A stretch of DNA of 32,926 bases from Mycolicibacter senuensis (GTDB lineage: Bacteria > Actinomycetota > Actinomycetes > Mycobacteriales > Mycobacteriaceae): the NCBI RefSeq assembly GCF_003284925.1, contig NZ_QMEX01000035.1, positions 1 through 32,926 on the forward strand, in the 5' to 3' direction. Below the pieces are notes generated by a model. The model did not search any database, was not told the origin of the DNA, and saw only the letters and a program-made list of their open reading frames with translations. The translations under genes and the position numbers were made by a program. Below are positions 22,857-31,622 of the stretch, piece by piece. Within the stretch, counting starts at the first letter, position 1. Each line of letters starts with the position of its first letter.

Positions 22857-23576
22857 CTACGGCCGGGCAGTGTCTACCAGCCGGCTCTGCAGCCGGTGAG
22901 CGGCGAAGTCGGCGCCCTGTTCGACCATCGTCGCGTCGTCACCGGCGTAGCTGTCGTGAGCGGCGAAACTCAGCCCCTCCGAGCAGACCGCGTCCTCCGG
23001 AGCGCAGACCTGCAAGGTCTTGGCCTGGTACGACGGCCCGATCGCAATCGTGGGTTCTTTGAGGAACTTCATCGCCCGCTCGTTGGGCATCGCGAAGAGC
23101 ACGACCGCGGCGACGTGTTCGGCGATATCGGGCTCCAGCGGTTTGGGCACCGTCACCGGGTCGACGCCGTCGGGCACCTGCGCCGAGGTGACGAAGCCCA
23201 TCACCGCGGCGCCCTGCGAATAGCCACCGAGCACCATCTTGGTGCGGGGACAAGAAGTTGCCCGCGAGACCACGTGCGCACTCGCGTCCCGAATGCCGTC
23301 GACACCGGTGTCCCACTGGTCGGTGGCCGGGTAGTCGACCGCGTAGACCGACAGCGGGTTCGGTGCCAGCCGCGCGCTCAGCGCGCTGGCAAACGCCTGC
23401 CCGGTCGGTCCGACACCGGGCGGCTCACCGGTTCCGCGCGCGAACACCAGCTCGGTATCGGGACACGGCTGGGCGCTCGCGGCGGGAACGCCGGGGGTGA
23501 AAAGGATTGCGGCACCGGCAGCGAATACTGCCGTCACCAGCGGGCCGATGCGATAACGGAAGCCAAGCGCAGACAT
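22857..23576 (-). CDS. Cutinase-family serine esterase (secreted)
   Basis: A 239-aa protein with a signal peptide (LVTAVFAAGAAILFTPGVPA, cleavage after ASA at about 35). The alpha/beta hydrolase core shows the cutinase motifs CPDTELVFARGTGEPPGVG, GYSQG with nucleophile Ser120, Asp195 in CAPEDAVC, and His207 in AAHDSY. Mycobacterial cutinase-like proteins hydrolyse lipid esters rather than cutin. A second cutinase of the same type begins at the right edge. Full length. Confidence 0.92.
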   Translation of the reverse strand: MSALGFRYRIGPLVTAVFAAGAAILFTPGVPAASAQPCPDTELVFARGTGEPPGVGPTGQAFASALSARLAPNPLSVYAVDYPATDQWDTGVDGIRDASAHVVSRATSCPRTKMVLGGYSQGAAVMGFVTSAQVPDGVDPVTVPKPLEPDIAEHVAAVVLFAMPNERAMKFLKEPTIAIGPSYQAKTLQVCAPEDAVCSEGLSFAAHDSYAGDDATMVEQGADFAAHRLQSRLVDTARP

Positions 23577-23586
23577 GTCGGTGTAG

Positions 23587-23613
23587 GTGCCCGCCGCGGC
23601 TCGGGCTCAAACC
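23587..23613 (-). promoter_or_regulatory. SigF-like promoter of the cutinase gene
   Basis: Minus strand GGTTT (23609-23613), 16 nt, GGGCAC (23587-23592), ending 10 nt before ATG 23576, so the mRNA would have almost no leader. The -10 has C where GGGTA has T. The rest of 23614-23842, toward the antigen 85-type gene, shows no convincing promoter match. Confidence 0.45.
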
Positions 23614-23707
23614 GCGAATCCCAATTTTTTCTTTCGGACCGCACTCTGGACAACGGCTTCCCACTTTGTTAAGACAAGAAGGTTCGGTGTCTGTCTTCAG
23701 ACTGTAG

Positions 23708-24779
<1,072 letters not shown>

Positions 24780-24809
24780 TACTCAGGACGGCCCGGCCCG
24801 CCACGGCGA

Positions 24810-24965
24810 TCAGTACCAGTAACGCCTGCCGCCGACGGGCCGGCCGACCGCTCCCAGCACCCAGAACACCACGCCGATCACCAGCAGGACGATCCCGATC
24901 GCCCACAGCACGTAGACGTCGAACACCAGCCCGAGGATCAGCAGCAGCAGACCGAGTCCGATCAT
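24810..24965 (-). CDS. DUF6131-family small membrane protein (copy 2)
   Basis: A 51-aa protein, MIGLGLLLLILGLVFDV then YVLWAIGIVLLVIGVVFWVL, ending GRPVGGRRYWY: two membrane segments and the family tail. It has the same length as the gene at 6748-6903, with most positions identical or conservative. The ATG overlaps the stop of the hemerythrin gene (ATGA), so both are made from one transcript under a SigF-like promoter, as is probable for copy 1. Confidence 0.85.
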   Translation of the reverse strand: MIGLGLLLLILGLVFDVYVLWAIGIVLLVIGVVFWVLGAVGRPVGGRRYWY

Positions 24966-25525
24966 GAGCCGTACCCCAGGATCGCGTCGCGCGCCCGGTC
25001 CACCATCGAGGCGAACGGCCCCACGAACGCATTGGCCGACGCGCTCTCGACTCCGGGGTGCGGCCTGGTCGGCGCGATCGCCTCGGCGAGCTTGACCGCC
25101 CGCTCCAGCAGCTGCAGTTCGATGTCCCCGAGTTCTGCACGCAGCCCGGCGAACTCGTCACGCTCTTCGTGGCCGGCATGCTCGATGACGTCGTCGCGCA
25201 GTTCCCGCAGCTTCTCGGTGAAGAACTCCGAATCGACGTCGACGTTCTCCAGCTCGCTCAGCGCCGTCTTGGCCTGCTTCTCCTCGGCCCGCCGCGCCTC
25301 GACCATCTCGCGGCCGTTGTCGAGTTCGTGGGCGGCCCGCGGGTGCACGATCTCCTCCTCGGCGGTCTCGTGCACGGCCAGCAGCCGTCGCAGCCGGACG
25401 AAGGACTCGTCGCGTTCGGCCCCGGCGGCACGCAATGTCTCGTCGAAGAGCGTCCTGATCCGTTCGTGCTGGCCGGTCAGGAGATCGACCACGTCGACCG
25501 GGGTGTGCAGGGATGTCTGGGTCAT
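24962..25525 (-). CDS. Hemerythrin HHE-domain protein
   Basis: A 187-aa protein. The HHE cation-binding four-helix bundle spans residues about 8-140, with candidate di-iron ligands His20 (GQHERIRTLF), His52 (VHETAEEEIVHP), His61, His116 and a downstream HEERDEF. Family members bind O2, NO or peroxide or buffer iron, and in mycobacteria have been linked to SigF and redox stress. The ATG lies only about three bases from the predicted transcription start, so the message is close to leaderless. Overlaps the DUF6131 gene. Confidence 0.9.
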   Translation of the reverse strand: MTQTSLHTPVDVVDLLTGQHERIRTLFDETLRAAGAERDESFVRLRRLLAVHETAEEEIVHPRAAHELDNGREMVEARRAEEKQAKTALSELENVDVDSEFFTEKLRELRDDVIEHAGHEERDEFAGLRAELGDIELQLLERAVKLAEAIAPTRPHPGVESASANAFVGPFASMVDRARDAILGYGS

Positions 25526-25534
25526 GGCTACCGA

Positions 25535-25561
25535 CTACCCCGGCTCGGAAATGGTGAAACC
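25535..25561 (-). promoter_or_regulatory. SigF-like promoter of the hemerythrin-DUF6131 operon
   Basis: Minus strand GGTTT (25557-25561), 16 nt, GGGTAG (25535-25540): an exact match to the pattern. Predicted start near 25528. It directly abuts the stop codon of the decarboxylase remnant. Confidence 0.7.
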
Positions 25562-25562
25562 C

Positions 25563-26056
25563 TCAGCCGGCCACCACCCGGATGTGCTCGAGGGAGGGGT
25601 CGGCGGCGTCGGGCAACGCCATTCCGGCCGCCAGACCGGATCGCAGGTAGTCGATGACGGCGGTGTCCAGGCGTTCGCCGGGCACCACGGCCGGCGGCCT
25701 GCGCTGCGGCGACCATCTCGGTTGGGCCGAAGAACGCGTCGCGCGGCAGCACCACGCTCTCCAGTTGCATCTCCTCGGGAGAGGGCAACCGGACTGGCGC
25801 CGGCAACTCGAAAGATGTTGCGGCGGCACGCCACCCGCTCAACGCATTCAGCAGCCGGTCGGCGCTGCTGCGGTCTTCGGCAACCGACATGGTGGCCAGG
25901 ATGCGACGGTGGTCGACCAATCCCACGTCCAGGCAGCGCTGCTCGCGCGGCCAATCCCTGGCCTGGTACCCCGACGTGCCGGTCGCCCCGACGTCCACCA
26001 GTACCTGCATCCGGTCCAGGTCGTGGGAGGCCTCCGCACCCAGCAGCACATCGCGT
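25563..26056 (-). pseudogene. Orn/Lys/Arg decarboxylase remnant: middle to C-terminus, inverted
   Basis: On the minus strand the frame from about 26050 reads LLGAEASHDLDRMQVLVDVG, TSGYQARDW, LNALSGWRAAATSFELPAPV and LPRDAFFGPTEMVAAAQAAG. It then switches to the frame PAVVPGERLDTAVIDYLRSG, AAGMALPDAADPSLEHIRVV and TGA at 25563-25565. The segment normally between AAGR and PAVVPGE (about 15 residues) is missing, so a small deletion with frameshift disrupts it. These are the C-terminal domain blocks of the Rv2531c-like PLP-dependent decarboxylase family. The matching N-terminal blocks lie nearby on the opposite strand. Confidence 0.8.
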
Positions 26057-26057
26057 C

Positions 26058-26105
26058 CGGTGGGCTGTTGCTGCCGCGCGACAGCCACAAATCCATCGCA
26101 TATTG
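26058..26105 (+). pseudogene. Decarboxylase remnant: PLP-lysine block
   Basis: The plus strand reads GGLLLPRDSHKSIA. The SHK motif carries the PLP-binding lysine of fold-type I Orn/Lys/Arg decarboxylases (usual context GRDSHKSIVAG). In an intact gene this block would follow MMAVAGG, which is instead found 300 nt further right (26137-26407). Confidence 0.6.
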
Positions 26106-26136
26106 ACCGCCAGCGGCTCACCGCCTGCGCCACCTG

Positions 26137-26407
26137 TTGATGACCACCAGCCCGAGCGTGCGCTCGACGGCTGGCGGCGCCAGATGGTGCAACACGGACA
26201 CGAGATGCTGGATGTGCTGGGGGATAACCCGTTCCGTGCCGACGTGCTGGCGCGCGGCGGGTTGGACGACTGGGAGGCGCGCGGCGAGGTGCTGACCGAC
26301 GCCGAGCAGCTGATGGCCGACGCGGTCGGCGCCGAGGTGGCGTTCTTCTCCACCTGTGGCAGTTCGCTTTCCGTTCGCGCGGCCATGATGGCGGTGGCGG
26401 GCGGCTC
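26137..26407 (+). pseudogene. Decarboxylase remnant: N-terminal part of the PLP domain
   Basis: The plus strand reads DGWRRQMVQHGHEMLDVLGD, NPFRADVLARGGLDDWEARG, EVLTDAEQLMADAVGAEVAF and FFSTCGSSLSVRAAMMAVAG, typical of the start of the large domain in Orn/Lys/Arg decarboxylases. It ends abruptly at GG, where the next gene's frame begins. Order and strand of the three remnants (C-terminus on minus, SHK block on plus, N-terminal block on plus but rightmost) cannot come from deletion alone and need an inversion. Confidence 0.75.
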
Positions 26408-26452
26408 GCGTCGAGCACCTCGACGTCGGGCAGTTCGGATGCCGCACTCGCA

Positions 26453-26956
26453 TTGGCGCGCGAGGTGCGTTCGGCTATCAACGCAGCCGACGGTGTGGGC
26501 GGCGACGTAGTCGTGGTCCACCCAGTGGTTCGCGATCACTTCGTGCATACGACGAGCTGGCTCGACCACGACGTCTTCCAGCTGTGCGCCGATCTCGCGG
26601 AGTGGTCCGATGATCATGTTCGCCGGCTCGCGCGGGCGGGCCGGGACCAGGGACTGGGGCTGGCCGAGTCGCCGGCTCGGATCGGGCGGCTGCTGTCGTG
26701 GTTACGCCAGTCGGCCAGCGTGGTGTTCGGCCGGCGGCCCGAGCCGGGGCTGCTGCTGCTGGCCGATCTGCGCAGCCTGCATCTGCATTCCGCGGCGGTG
26801 TCGGTGGATTGGGTGCTGCTCGCCCAAGGCGCCCAGGCCGCCCGCGACAGCGCGCTGCTCGAGCTCGCCTCGCAGTGCCATCCCGAGACGCTGCGACAGC
26901 TGAACTGGACCACCACCATGCTCAAAGAGCTGGCGCCGCAAGCCCTGCTCTGCTAG
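26453..26956 (+). CDS. Helical conserved hypothetical protein, start uncertain
   Basis: At least 167 aa, mainly helical: VVVVHPVVRDHFVHTTSWLD, HDVFQLCADLAEWSDDHVRR, RPEPGLLLLADLRSLHLHSA and the C-terminal ASQCHPETLRQLNWTTTMLK. I know the C-terminal block only as a type seen in mycobacterial hypothetical proteins. TTG 26453 is the first usable start; coding-like sequence (STSTSGSSDAALALAREVRS) continues upstream to the end of the decarboxylase remnant, so the 5' end may have been cut by the same rearrangement. Convergent with the 26963 gene, 6 nt apart. Confidence 0.6.
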   Translation: MAREVRSAINAADGVGGDVVVVHPVVRDHFVHTTSWLDHDVFQLCADLAEWSDDHVRRLARAGRDQGLGLAESPARIGRLLSWLRQSASVVFGRRPEPGLLLLADLRSLHLHSAAVSVDWVLLAQGAQAARDSALLELASQCHPETLRQLNWTTTMLKELAPQALLC

Positions 26957-26962
26957 CGGCTG

Positions 26963-27313
26963 CTAGCGCCGGAAGGCGATCACCAGCGCCAGCAGGTCGA
27001 GGCCCAACAGCACCCAGCCGGTCAGCGGGACCAGGAATCCGCGCCGCCGCCCCGCCGTCCAGAACGAGATCAGGATGGTCAGCGCGGCAATGACCGGCGC
27101 GCCGTAATAGAGGATGCCGAACACCACGCCGCTCGGCCCCAGGTCGGGGCACTCGGTGGTGCTGCAGGCGGCGGTGCTCATCACCGCCCCCGTCGCGAAC
27201 ACCATCACCAGGGCGGCCCCGGCAGCGGTCAACAGCGCCGTCACCCAGTTGACCCAGAGCCGAGCCCGATGGTTGTCGGTCTGCACCGGTACCGGCATCG
27301 GTTCTCCGGTCAC
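26963..27313 (-). CDS. Three-helix membrane protein downstream of the PfpI gene
   Basis: 116 aa from GTG 27313, which overlaps the PfpI stop (GTGA); ATG 27298 is an alternative. Three hydrophobic segments (WVTALLTAAGAALVMVFATG, GILYYGAPVIAALTILISFW, GWVLLGLDLLALVIAF) and an extracytoplasmic loop with a Cys pair (TAACSTTECPD). No family recognised. Translational coupling to the DJ-1/PfpI protein suggests a shared stress role. Confidence 0.72.
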   Translation of the reverse strand: MTGEPMPVPVQTDNHRARLWVNWVTALLTAAGAALVMVFATGAVMSTAACSTTECPDLGPSGVVFGILYYGAPVIAALTILISFWTAGRRRGFLVPLTGWVLLGLDLLALVIAFRR

Positions 27314-27879
27314 AGCGCCACTTTCCGCGATTCCAGCTCGGTGACCAGCGCCTCGCAGAAGGCCGGCAGGTCGTCGGGCTTGCGGCTCGACAGCAGGATC
27401 GACGGGCCGGCGTCGCAGCGCACCAACTGTTCGTCCACCCACTGGCCGCCGGCGTTGACGATGTCGGTGCGCAGGCTCGGCCACGACGTGAGTCGCCGCC
27501 CGGCCACCACACCGGCCTCCACCAGGGTCCACGGGCCGTGGCAGATGACGGCGACCGGCTTGCCGGCATCGAAGAACTCCCGCACGAACGCGACCGCCCG
27601 ATGGTCGGTGCGCAACTGGTCGGGGTTGGCCACCCCGCCGGGCAGCACCAGCGCATCGAAGTCATCCGCGGAGACATCGTCGACCACCCGGTCCACGTCG
27701 AATTCGTCGGCGCGGTCCAGGTGGTTGAACGCCTGAACCGGCCCCGTGGTCGTCGACACCAGTACCGGGGATGCCCCGGCCTTGGCGACCGCGCGCCACG
27801 GCTCGGTCAACTCGATCTGCTCGACACCTTCGGGCGCCACCAGAAACGCGACGCGGCGCCCTTCTCGCGATCCGGACAT
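27310..27879 (-). CDS. DJ-1/PfpI-family protein
   Basis: A 189-aa protein of the PfpI/YhbO type. The nucleophile elbow is Cys113-His114 in VAVICHGPWTLV, with the supporting acidic residue Glu17 (APEGVEQIEL). The C-terminal ALVTELESRKVAL is normal for the family. Such proteins act as glyoxalase, deglycase or protease-like stress proteins; the precise activity is debated. AAGGGGAAGG lies before the ATG, and an exact SigF-like promoter is 45 nt upstream. Confidence 0.92.
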   Translation of the reverse strand: MSGSREGRRVAFLVAPEGVEQIELTEPWRAVAKAGASPVLVSTTTGPVQAFNHLDRADEFDVDRVVDDVSADDFDALVLPGGVANPDQLRTDHRAVAFVREFFDAGKPVAVICHGPWTLVEAGVVAGRRLTSWPSLRTDIVNAGGQWVDEQLVRCDAGPSILLSSRKPDDLPAFCEALVTELESRKVAL

Positions 27880-27924
27880 CGACCTTCCCCTTCCCTGTCG
27901 GGCAGCTCATGTGCTGGACCTCCC

Positions 27925-27950
27925 ATACCCGATGCCCCAGCCGCACAAAC
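27925..27950 (-). promoter_or_regulatory. SigF-like promoter of the PfpI operon
   Basis: Minus strand GTTT (27947-27950), 16 nt, GGGTAT (27925-27930). Predicted start near 27918 and a leader of about 39 nt carrying the Shine-Dalgarno. One of the clearest matches in the window. Confidence 0.7.
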
Positions 27951-27991
27951 GAAGCGGTGTAGCCGGCGGGTGGCGGGGGTACCCCGCCGAG

Positions 27992-29029
27992 ATGACATGG
28001 CGGGGATGGTGCGGCGCTGCGGCCGTCGGAATGCTCGTCTGCGCCGGCTGCTCGCTGCCGGGGCGGTCGCTGCAGAGCGCGCCCGAAATCGCCGCCGTAC
28101 CGGTGCAGACCCCGCTGCGCGACCCGGTGTGGTCGTATCGGACCGGTTCGCTGATCGCGCTCACCGACGACGGGCGGCTGGCCGCGGTCGACAACCCCGA
28201 CCAGCCCGGTGCGGCCACCACCCGGTTGTCGGCGCCGCTGGACGCCGGGCGCAACGTACAGATCAGCCGCGCCGACGACCGGACCGTGTTCGTGCCCCAG
28301 CCGGCGCGCAACCGGGTCGCGGCCGTCAGGCTGGCCGGCCTGCAGCAGACCGGCGACATCGACGCCGGCCCGTCCCCGGCCTACCTGTCGGAGAATTCGG
28401 GCATGCGGGTGCTGCTGGCGCTGTCCGCCGACGGAGCGACGGTGACCCCGGTCGAGGAGCACGGGCTGCGCAAACTGCCCGCCGCCCGGGTGGCCGCCGG
28501 CGCCACCGGCGTCGTCGACGGCGCCAACCGCGGGCGCGCCATCGAGTTCCACGTCTACGGACCGCACGGCATCTCCTACTACAAGGGGACCTCGTCGCCG
28601 CCCGAGCGCCGCGGCCACTACCCCACCGCCGTCATGGCGGCCGCCGGGGACGGCACCGCGGCGAGCCGGGTCTATCTCGCCGACAGCCGTGGCAACACGC
28701 TCTACGCCGTTGAATCCGCCCGCGGCGGACACGGTTTACAGGAGATCGGCCGCGCGACGGTTTCCTCGCCGATCCGCTATCTGGGTTCCGACGACAACCG
28801 GGTGTATGCCGCCACCGACACCGCCGTGGCGGTGTTCGAGTCGGCGCCGTTCACCGGATATCCACACGGCAGCATCCCCTTGCTGCGTGTCATCGACTAC
28901 CGGGCCGGTCTACCGTCCGGGCCGGCCCGGTCCGCACCTCTGTCCGGCATGGCGATCGGGCCCGACCGCGTGTATCTGACCCTGCGGGGTCAGCCGGTCG
29001 TGGCCAGTGTCGCCAAGCCCCGGCTGTGA
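27992..29029 (+). CDS. Predicted lipoprotein with beta-propeller-like repeats
   Basis: A 345-aa protein. The N-terminus MTWRGWCGAAAVGMLVCAGC is a lipoprotein signal with a slightly atypical lipobox (CAGC; Cys20 would be lipidated). The mature protein has repeated blade-like strands (WSYRTGSLIALTDDGRLAAV, VFVPQPARNRVAAVRLAG, RVYLADSRGNTLYAVESA, RVYAATDTAVAVFES, RVYLTLRGQPVVASV) suggesting a YncE/WD-type propeller. ATG 27992 is chosen because it places the signal at the N-terminus; an upstream ATG at 27932 is possible. Likely surface-anchored; ligand unknown. Confidence 0.8.
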   Translation: MTWRGWCGAAAVGMLVCAGCSLPGRSLQSAPEIAAVPVQTPLRDPVWSYRTGSLIALTDDGRLAAVDNPDQPGAATTRLSAPLDAGRNVQISRADDRTVFVPQPARNRVAAVRLAGLQQTGDIDAGPSPAYLSENSGMRVLLALSADGATVTPVEEHGLRKLPAARVAAGATGVVDGANRGRAIEFHVYGPHGISYYKGTSSPPERRGHYPTAVMAAAGDGTAASRVYLADSRGNTLYAVESARGGHGLQEIGRATVSSPIRYLGSDDNRVYAATDTAVAVFESAPFTGYPHGSIPLLRVIDYRAGLPSGPARSAPLSGMAIGPDRVYLTLRGQPVVASVAKPRL

Positions 29030-29044
29030 CGACGGGAGGCCCAA

Positions 29045-29341
29045 TTGAGCTCGATCGAGCGGATCCGCATCGACGACGATGTCGCGGTGCTCACCGAGCA
29101 GGTGCGCGCATTGCGGGAACTGGGGCAACGCGCACAGGTGCACGACTGGCACATCTACGACCTGAGTATTCGGTGGGGCACCGCGCTGGCCGGGCGGCTG
29201 CGCCGGCTGGCGTACTACCACGACCGCGGCCTGCTCGACGACGACGCCGAGCGCCGTGTCGCGGCGGTGTGCGACGAGTTGCGCAGCGTAGCCGACCTGG
29301 TGGAGCGGTTCGATCTCGCCCGCCCGGACCTGCCCGCCTGA
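29045..29341 (+). CDS. Small helical hypothetical protein (98 aa)
   Basis: 98 aa beginning at TTG 29045, supported by GGGAGG 5 nt upstream. Highly charged and helical (VAVLTEQVRALRELGQRAQV, RWGTALAGRLRRLAYYHDRG, RRVAAVCDELRSVADLVERF). It is 15 nt after the lipoprotein gene and probably in its operon. No family recognised. An imperfect 23-bp duplication spans its stop codon. Confidence 0.65.
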   Translation: MSSIERIRIDDDVAVLTEQVRALRELGQRAQVHDWHIYDLSIRWGTALAGRLRRLAYYHDRGLLDDDAERRVAAVCDELRSVADLVERFDLARPDLPA

Positions 29342-29436
29342 CTGACGCGGACCTGCCCCCTGATTGACACTGCGTCCAGGGCGACGAAGTGCGAGTGCAC
29401 CGCGCCCTCGCTTCAGCGTCAACGGGTAGTCGATGG

Positions 29437-29703
29437 CTAGTCGAGGAATTCCCTGTGCCGCAACCGGATCGCGGTCCGCGGCTGCGGACAGGACGGGTCG
29501 CGGCAGATCAGTGCGACCAGGTAGGCGTCGTTGTCCTCGTCGAGGAACAGAAACCCCAGGTACAGCGCCTGACCCACCTCGAACTCGGTGCCACCGCAGG
29601 CCGCGCAGTGCCCGCCGCGCACCCGCACCAGATCCGCCACCCGTTGCCGGGCCACGGCTTCCATGTCGATCAACTCGGGGCGGGCGGCGGTGTCGGTGGC
29701 CAC
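29437..29703 (-). CDS. Small Cys-rich protein at the end of the molybdopterin operon
   Basis: An 88-aa protein. CAACGGTEFEVG and a later CRDPSCPQ supply four cysteines in CxxC and CxxxxC pairs, suggesting a zinc ribbon. The middle is hydrophobic (ALYLGFLFLDEDNDAYLVAL). The GTG start lies 2 nt after the stop of the molybdopterin gene, so it is the last gene of that operon. Possibly an assembly factor or metal protein; not recognised. Confidence 0.7.
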   Translation of the reverse strand: MATDTAARPELIDMEAVARQRVADLVRVRGGHCAACGGTEFEVGQALYLGFLFLDEDNDAYLVALICRDPSCPQPRTAIRLRHREFLD

Positions 29704-29705
29704 GG

Positions 29706-31190
29706 CTAAATCTCCCCGTCCATGCTGTAGTAGACGTTGTCCTCACGCCATCCGCCGCGCCCCTTCCCGATGTGGGCATAGTCGTCGACGAACTCGATCT
29801 GGTTGATCCACTTGGCCATCTTGAACCCCACCTGCGTCTCGGCGCGCAGCCGCAGCGGCGCACCGTGTTTGATCGGCAGCGGCCGCCCGTTCATCGCATA
29901 CGCCAGCAGCATCTGCGGCTTGTGCGCCAGCTGCAGGTCGAACACCTCGTAGAACTGCCCGCCGCCATGCGCGCTGGGCTCGTCGGTGCTGTTGTCCTGC
30001 ATGGTCATAAAGCAGATGTAGCGAGCCTGCGGCAACGGTCGCACCAGGTCCACCAGCGCGCCCAGCGGCACCCCGGTCCATTCGCCGATAGATGACCAGC
30101 CCTGCACGCAGTTGTGCAGCACCCGCTGAGTCTGCGGTGCTGCCAGGGCGCGCAGCCCGGCCAGATCCAGCGTCGCCGGCTGCTCCACCAGCCCACCGAC
30201 CCGCAGCCGCCAATCGACGAAGTTGTGCACCGCCATCACCTTGTAGTTCTCGGCGGTCGGCGGTTTGCCGTTGACCCGGTGCTCGACGGAGAGCATCCGC
30301 TCCGGGTAGTCCTGCCGAGAGTCCAGCCGGCGCAACAGGCCCCGGCGCGGCACCGCGATCACCGCGCCGAGCACCCGGCGCACCGAGGCCGGGCTGCGCA
30401 GACTCCACAGCGTCGCCGCGACATGCACGGCCACGATCGCCGCGACGATCAGCAGTGACAGCCCGGTCGCCCAGTACGTGTTGCGGACCGACCCGAATAT
30501 CATCAACGCGCTGAGCCGGCCCCACCCCCAGCAGAACAACATCGTCAGGTGGATCACGATGAACACCCCGAACGCCGCCAGGCCCAGGAAATGCAGGCTG
30601 CGGGCGCCCTGCCGCCCGCCGAACAGCCTGACGTAGCGGGGGAAGCGCGCCTCGATCGCCGGTGACTGCGCCGCGCCGGTGAGGATCTGGAACGGCGCCA
30701 GCAAAAAGATCACCGCGGCGTAGGTGAGCTTCTGGATGGCGTCCAGCGGCTCGCCGGGCAGCAGCGGCGGCAGGTTGAAACTGAGATAGGTGACGATGTC
30801 GTTCCACGCGTCGGCGAAGATCGACCAGGAGTAGGGCCAGTAGCGGTGCCACTGTCCGGTCGCGAAAAGCAGGATGTAGTACGACAGTCCGACCAGAATC
30901 CAGCCGATGACCGCGAAGAAGTGCCAGTGCCGCCCCATGCCCAGTTGGGCGTGTCCGGGCAGCGCGATCACCGGGTGGTAGTCCTCCTCCTCGTCCAAGG
31001 TGTCGTAGAGCTTGTCGGTGGGCATGACCTTGCGGGTGAACCGGGCCCACTCTGTCCCGGGTGCGCTGTCGTCGTGCCGGTACAGCTTCGGGTGGGTGGA
31101 CAAGATCTCGATGCCGCTGCGTATCAGCAGCGTCAGGAACAGCACGTTGAGCCAGTGCTCGACGCGCAGCCACGCCGGGAAGTCGAGCAT
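29706..31190 (-). CDS. Fused cytochrome b561-type membrane domain and molybdopterin oxidoreductase
   Basis: 494 aa. Residues about 1-290 form a membrane cytochrome b domain with several segments and candidate heme histidines (RVEHWLNVLFLTLLIRSG, GRHWHFFAVIGWILVGLSYY, RSLHFLGLAAFGVFIVIHLT). Residues about 310-490 are a sulfite-oxidase-type molybdopterin domain, with the Mo-ligating Cys in RVLHNCVQGW, GVPLGALVDLVRP and the C-terminal GFKMAKWINQIEFVDDY. ATG 31190 overlaps the upstream stop (TGATG). It probably passes electrons between quinone and an unknown substrate. No Tat signal is visible. Confidence 0.88.
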   Translation of the reverse strand: MLDFPAWLRVEHWLNVLFLTLLIRSGIEILSTHPKLYRHDDSAPGTEWARFTRKVMPTDKLYDTLDEEEDYHPVIALPGHAQLGMGRHWHFFAVIGWILVGLSYYILLFATGQWHRYWPYSWSIFADAWNDIVTYLSFNLPPLLPGEPLDAIQKLTYAAVIFLLAPFQILTGAAQSPAIEARFPRYVRLFGGRQGARSLHFLGLAAFGVFIVIHLTMLFCWGWGRLSALMIFGSVRNTYWATGLSLLIVAAIVAVHVAATLWSLRSPASVRRVLGAVIAVPRRGLLRRLDSRQDYPERMLSVEHRVNGKPPTAENYKVMAVHNFVDWRLRVGGLVEQPATLDLAGLRALAAPQTQRVLHNCVQGWSSIGEWTGVPLGALVDLVRPLPQARYICFMTMQDNSTDEPSAHGGGQFYEVFDLQLAHKPQMLLAYAMNGRPLPIKHGAPLRLRAETQVGFKMAKWINQIEFVDDYAHIGKGRGGWREDNVYYSMDGEI

Positions 31191-31618
31191 CAGTCGTACC
31201 AGGCCCTTCCCTGCCCGAAGGCGATGTTGACCCCGGACAGCACCGACAGGTGCAACGCGAGGAAACCGCCCGCGCAGGCCAGCGCCAGGCTGCCGGGCGC
31301 CAGATCCCACCGCCCGGTCACCGTCGGCAGATCGGGCAGGCCGACAAATCGGCTGACCAGGTAGCCGATCACGAATGCGCCGCAGATGACGCTGCCGGCC
31401 AGCCACCCCAACGCCGGCACGATGTCATCGACGTCGATCCAGGTGATGGCTGCGGCAACGAGGCAGCCGACGATCATCGCGACGCAGTACACCGCGAAAT
31501 ATCGGGGCGGACTCACCGACGTCGCCCACACGTAGCCGTGGCTGCCCGCCAGTCCCAGCAGCGCGAGGTCGGCGGCCAGCGTCACCACCCGGGGCAGGTT
31601 GAACGCGATACCGCACAT
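31190..31618 (-). CDS. Four-helix membrane protein of the molybdopterin operon
   Basis: A 142-aa protein with four hydrophobic segments (VVTLAADLALLGLAGSHGYV, YFAVYCVAMIVGCLVAAAIT, ALGWLAGSVICGAFVIGYLV, LACAGGFLALHLSVLSGVNI). AGGAG is 7 nt before the ATG; the stop overlaps the next start by one base. It may be a partner subunit of the cytochrome b/molybdopterin protein. No named family recognised. Confidence 0.75.
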   Translation of the reverse strand: MCGIAFNLPRVVTLAADLALLGLAGSHGYVWATSVSPPRYFAVYCVAMIVGCLVAAAITWIDVDDIVPALGWLAGSVICGAFVIGYLVSRFVGLPDLPTVTGRWDLAPGSLALACAGGFLALHLSVLSGVNIAFGQGRAWYD

Positions 31619-31622
31619 GAAC

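Noticed and set aside
25535..26617. A 360-codon minus-strand ORF across the decarboxylase region
   Set aside because: Only parts of other frames match the decarboxylase; this frame is low-complexity and reads through remnants on both strands.
29323..29370. Imperfect 23-bp direct duplication over the stop of the 98-aa gene
   Set aside because: Two diverged copies only, without other structure; probably a simple replication slip.
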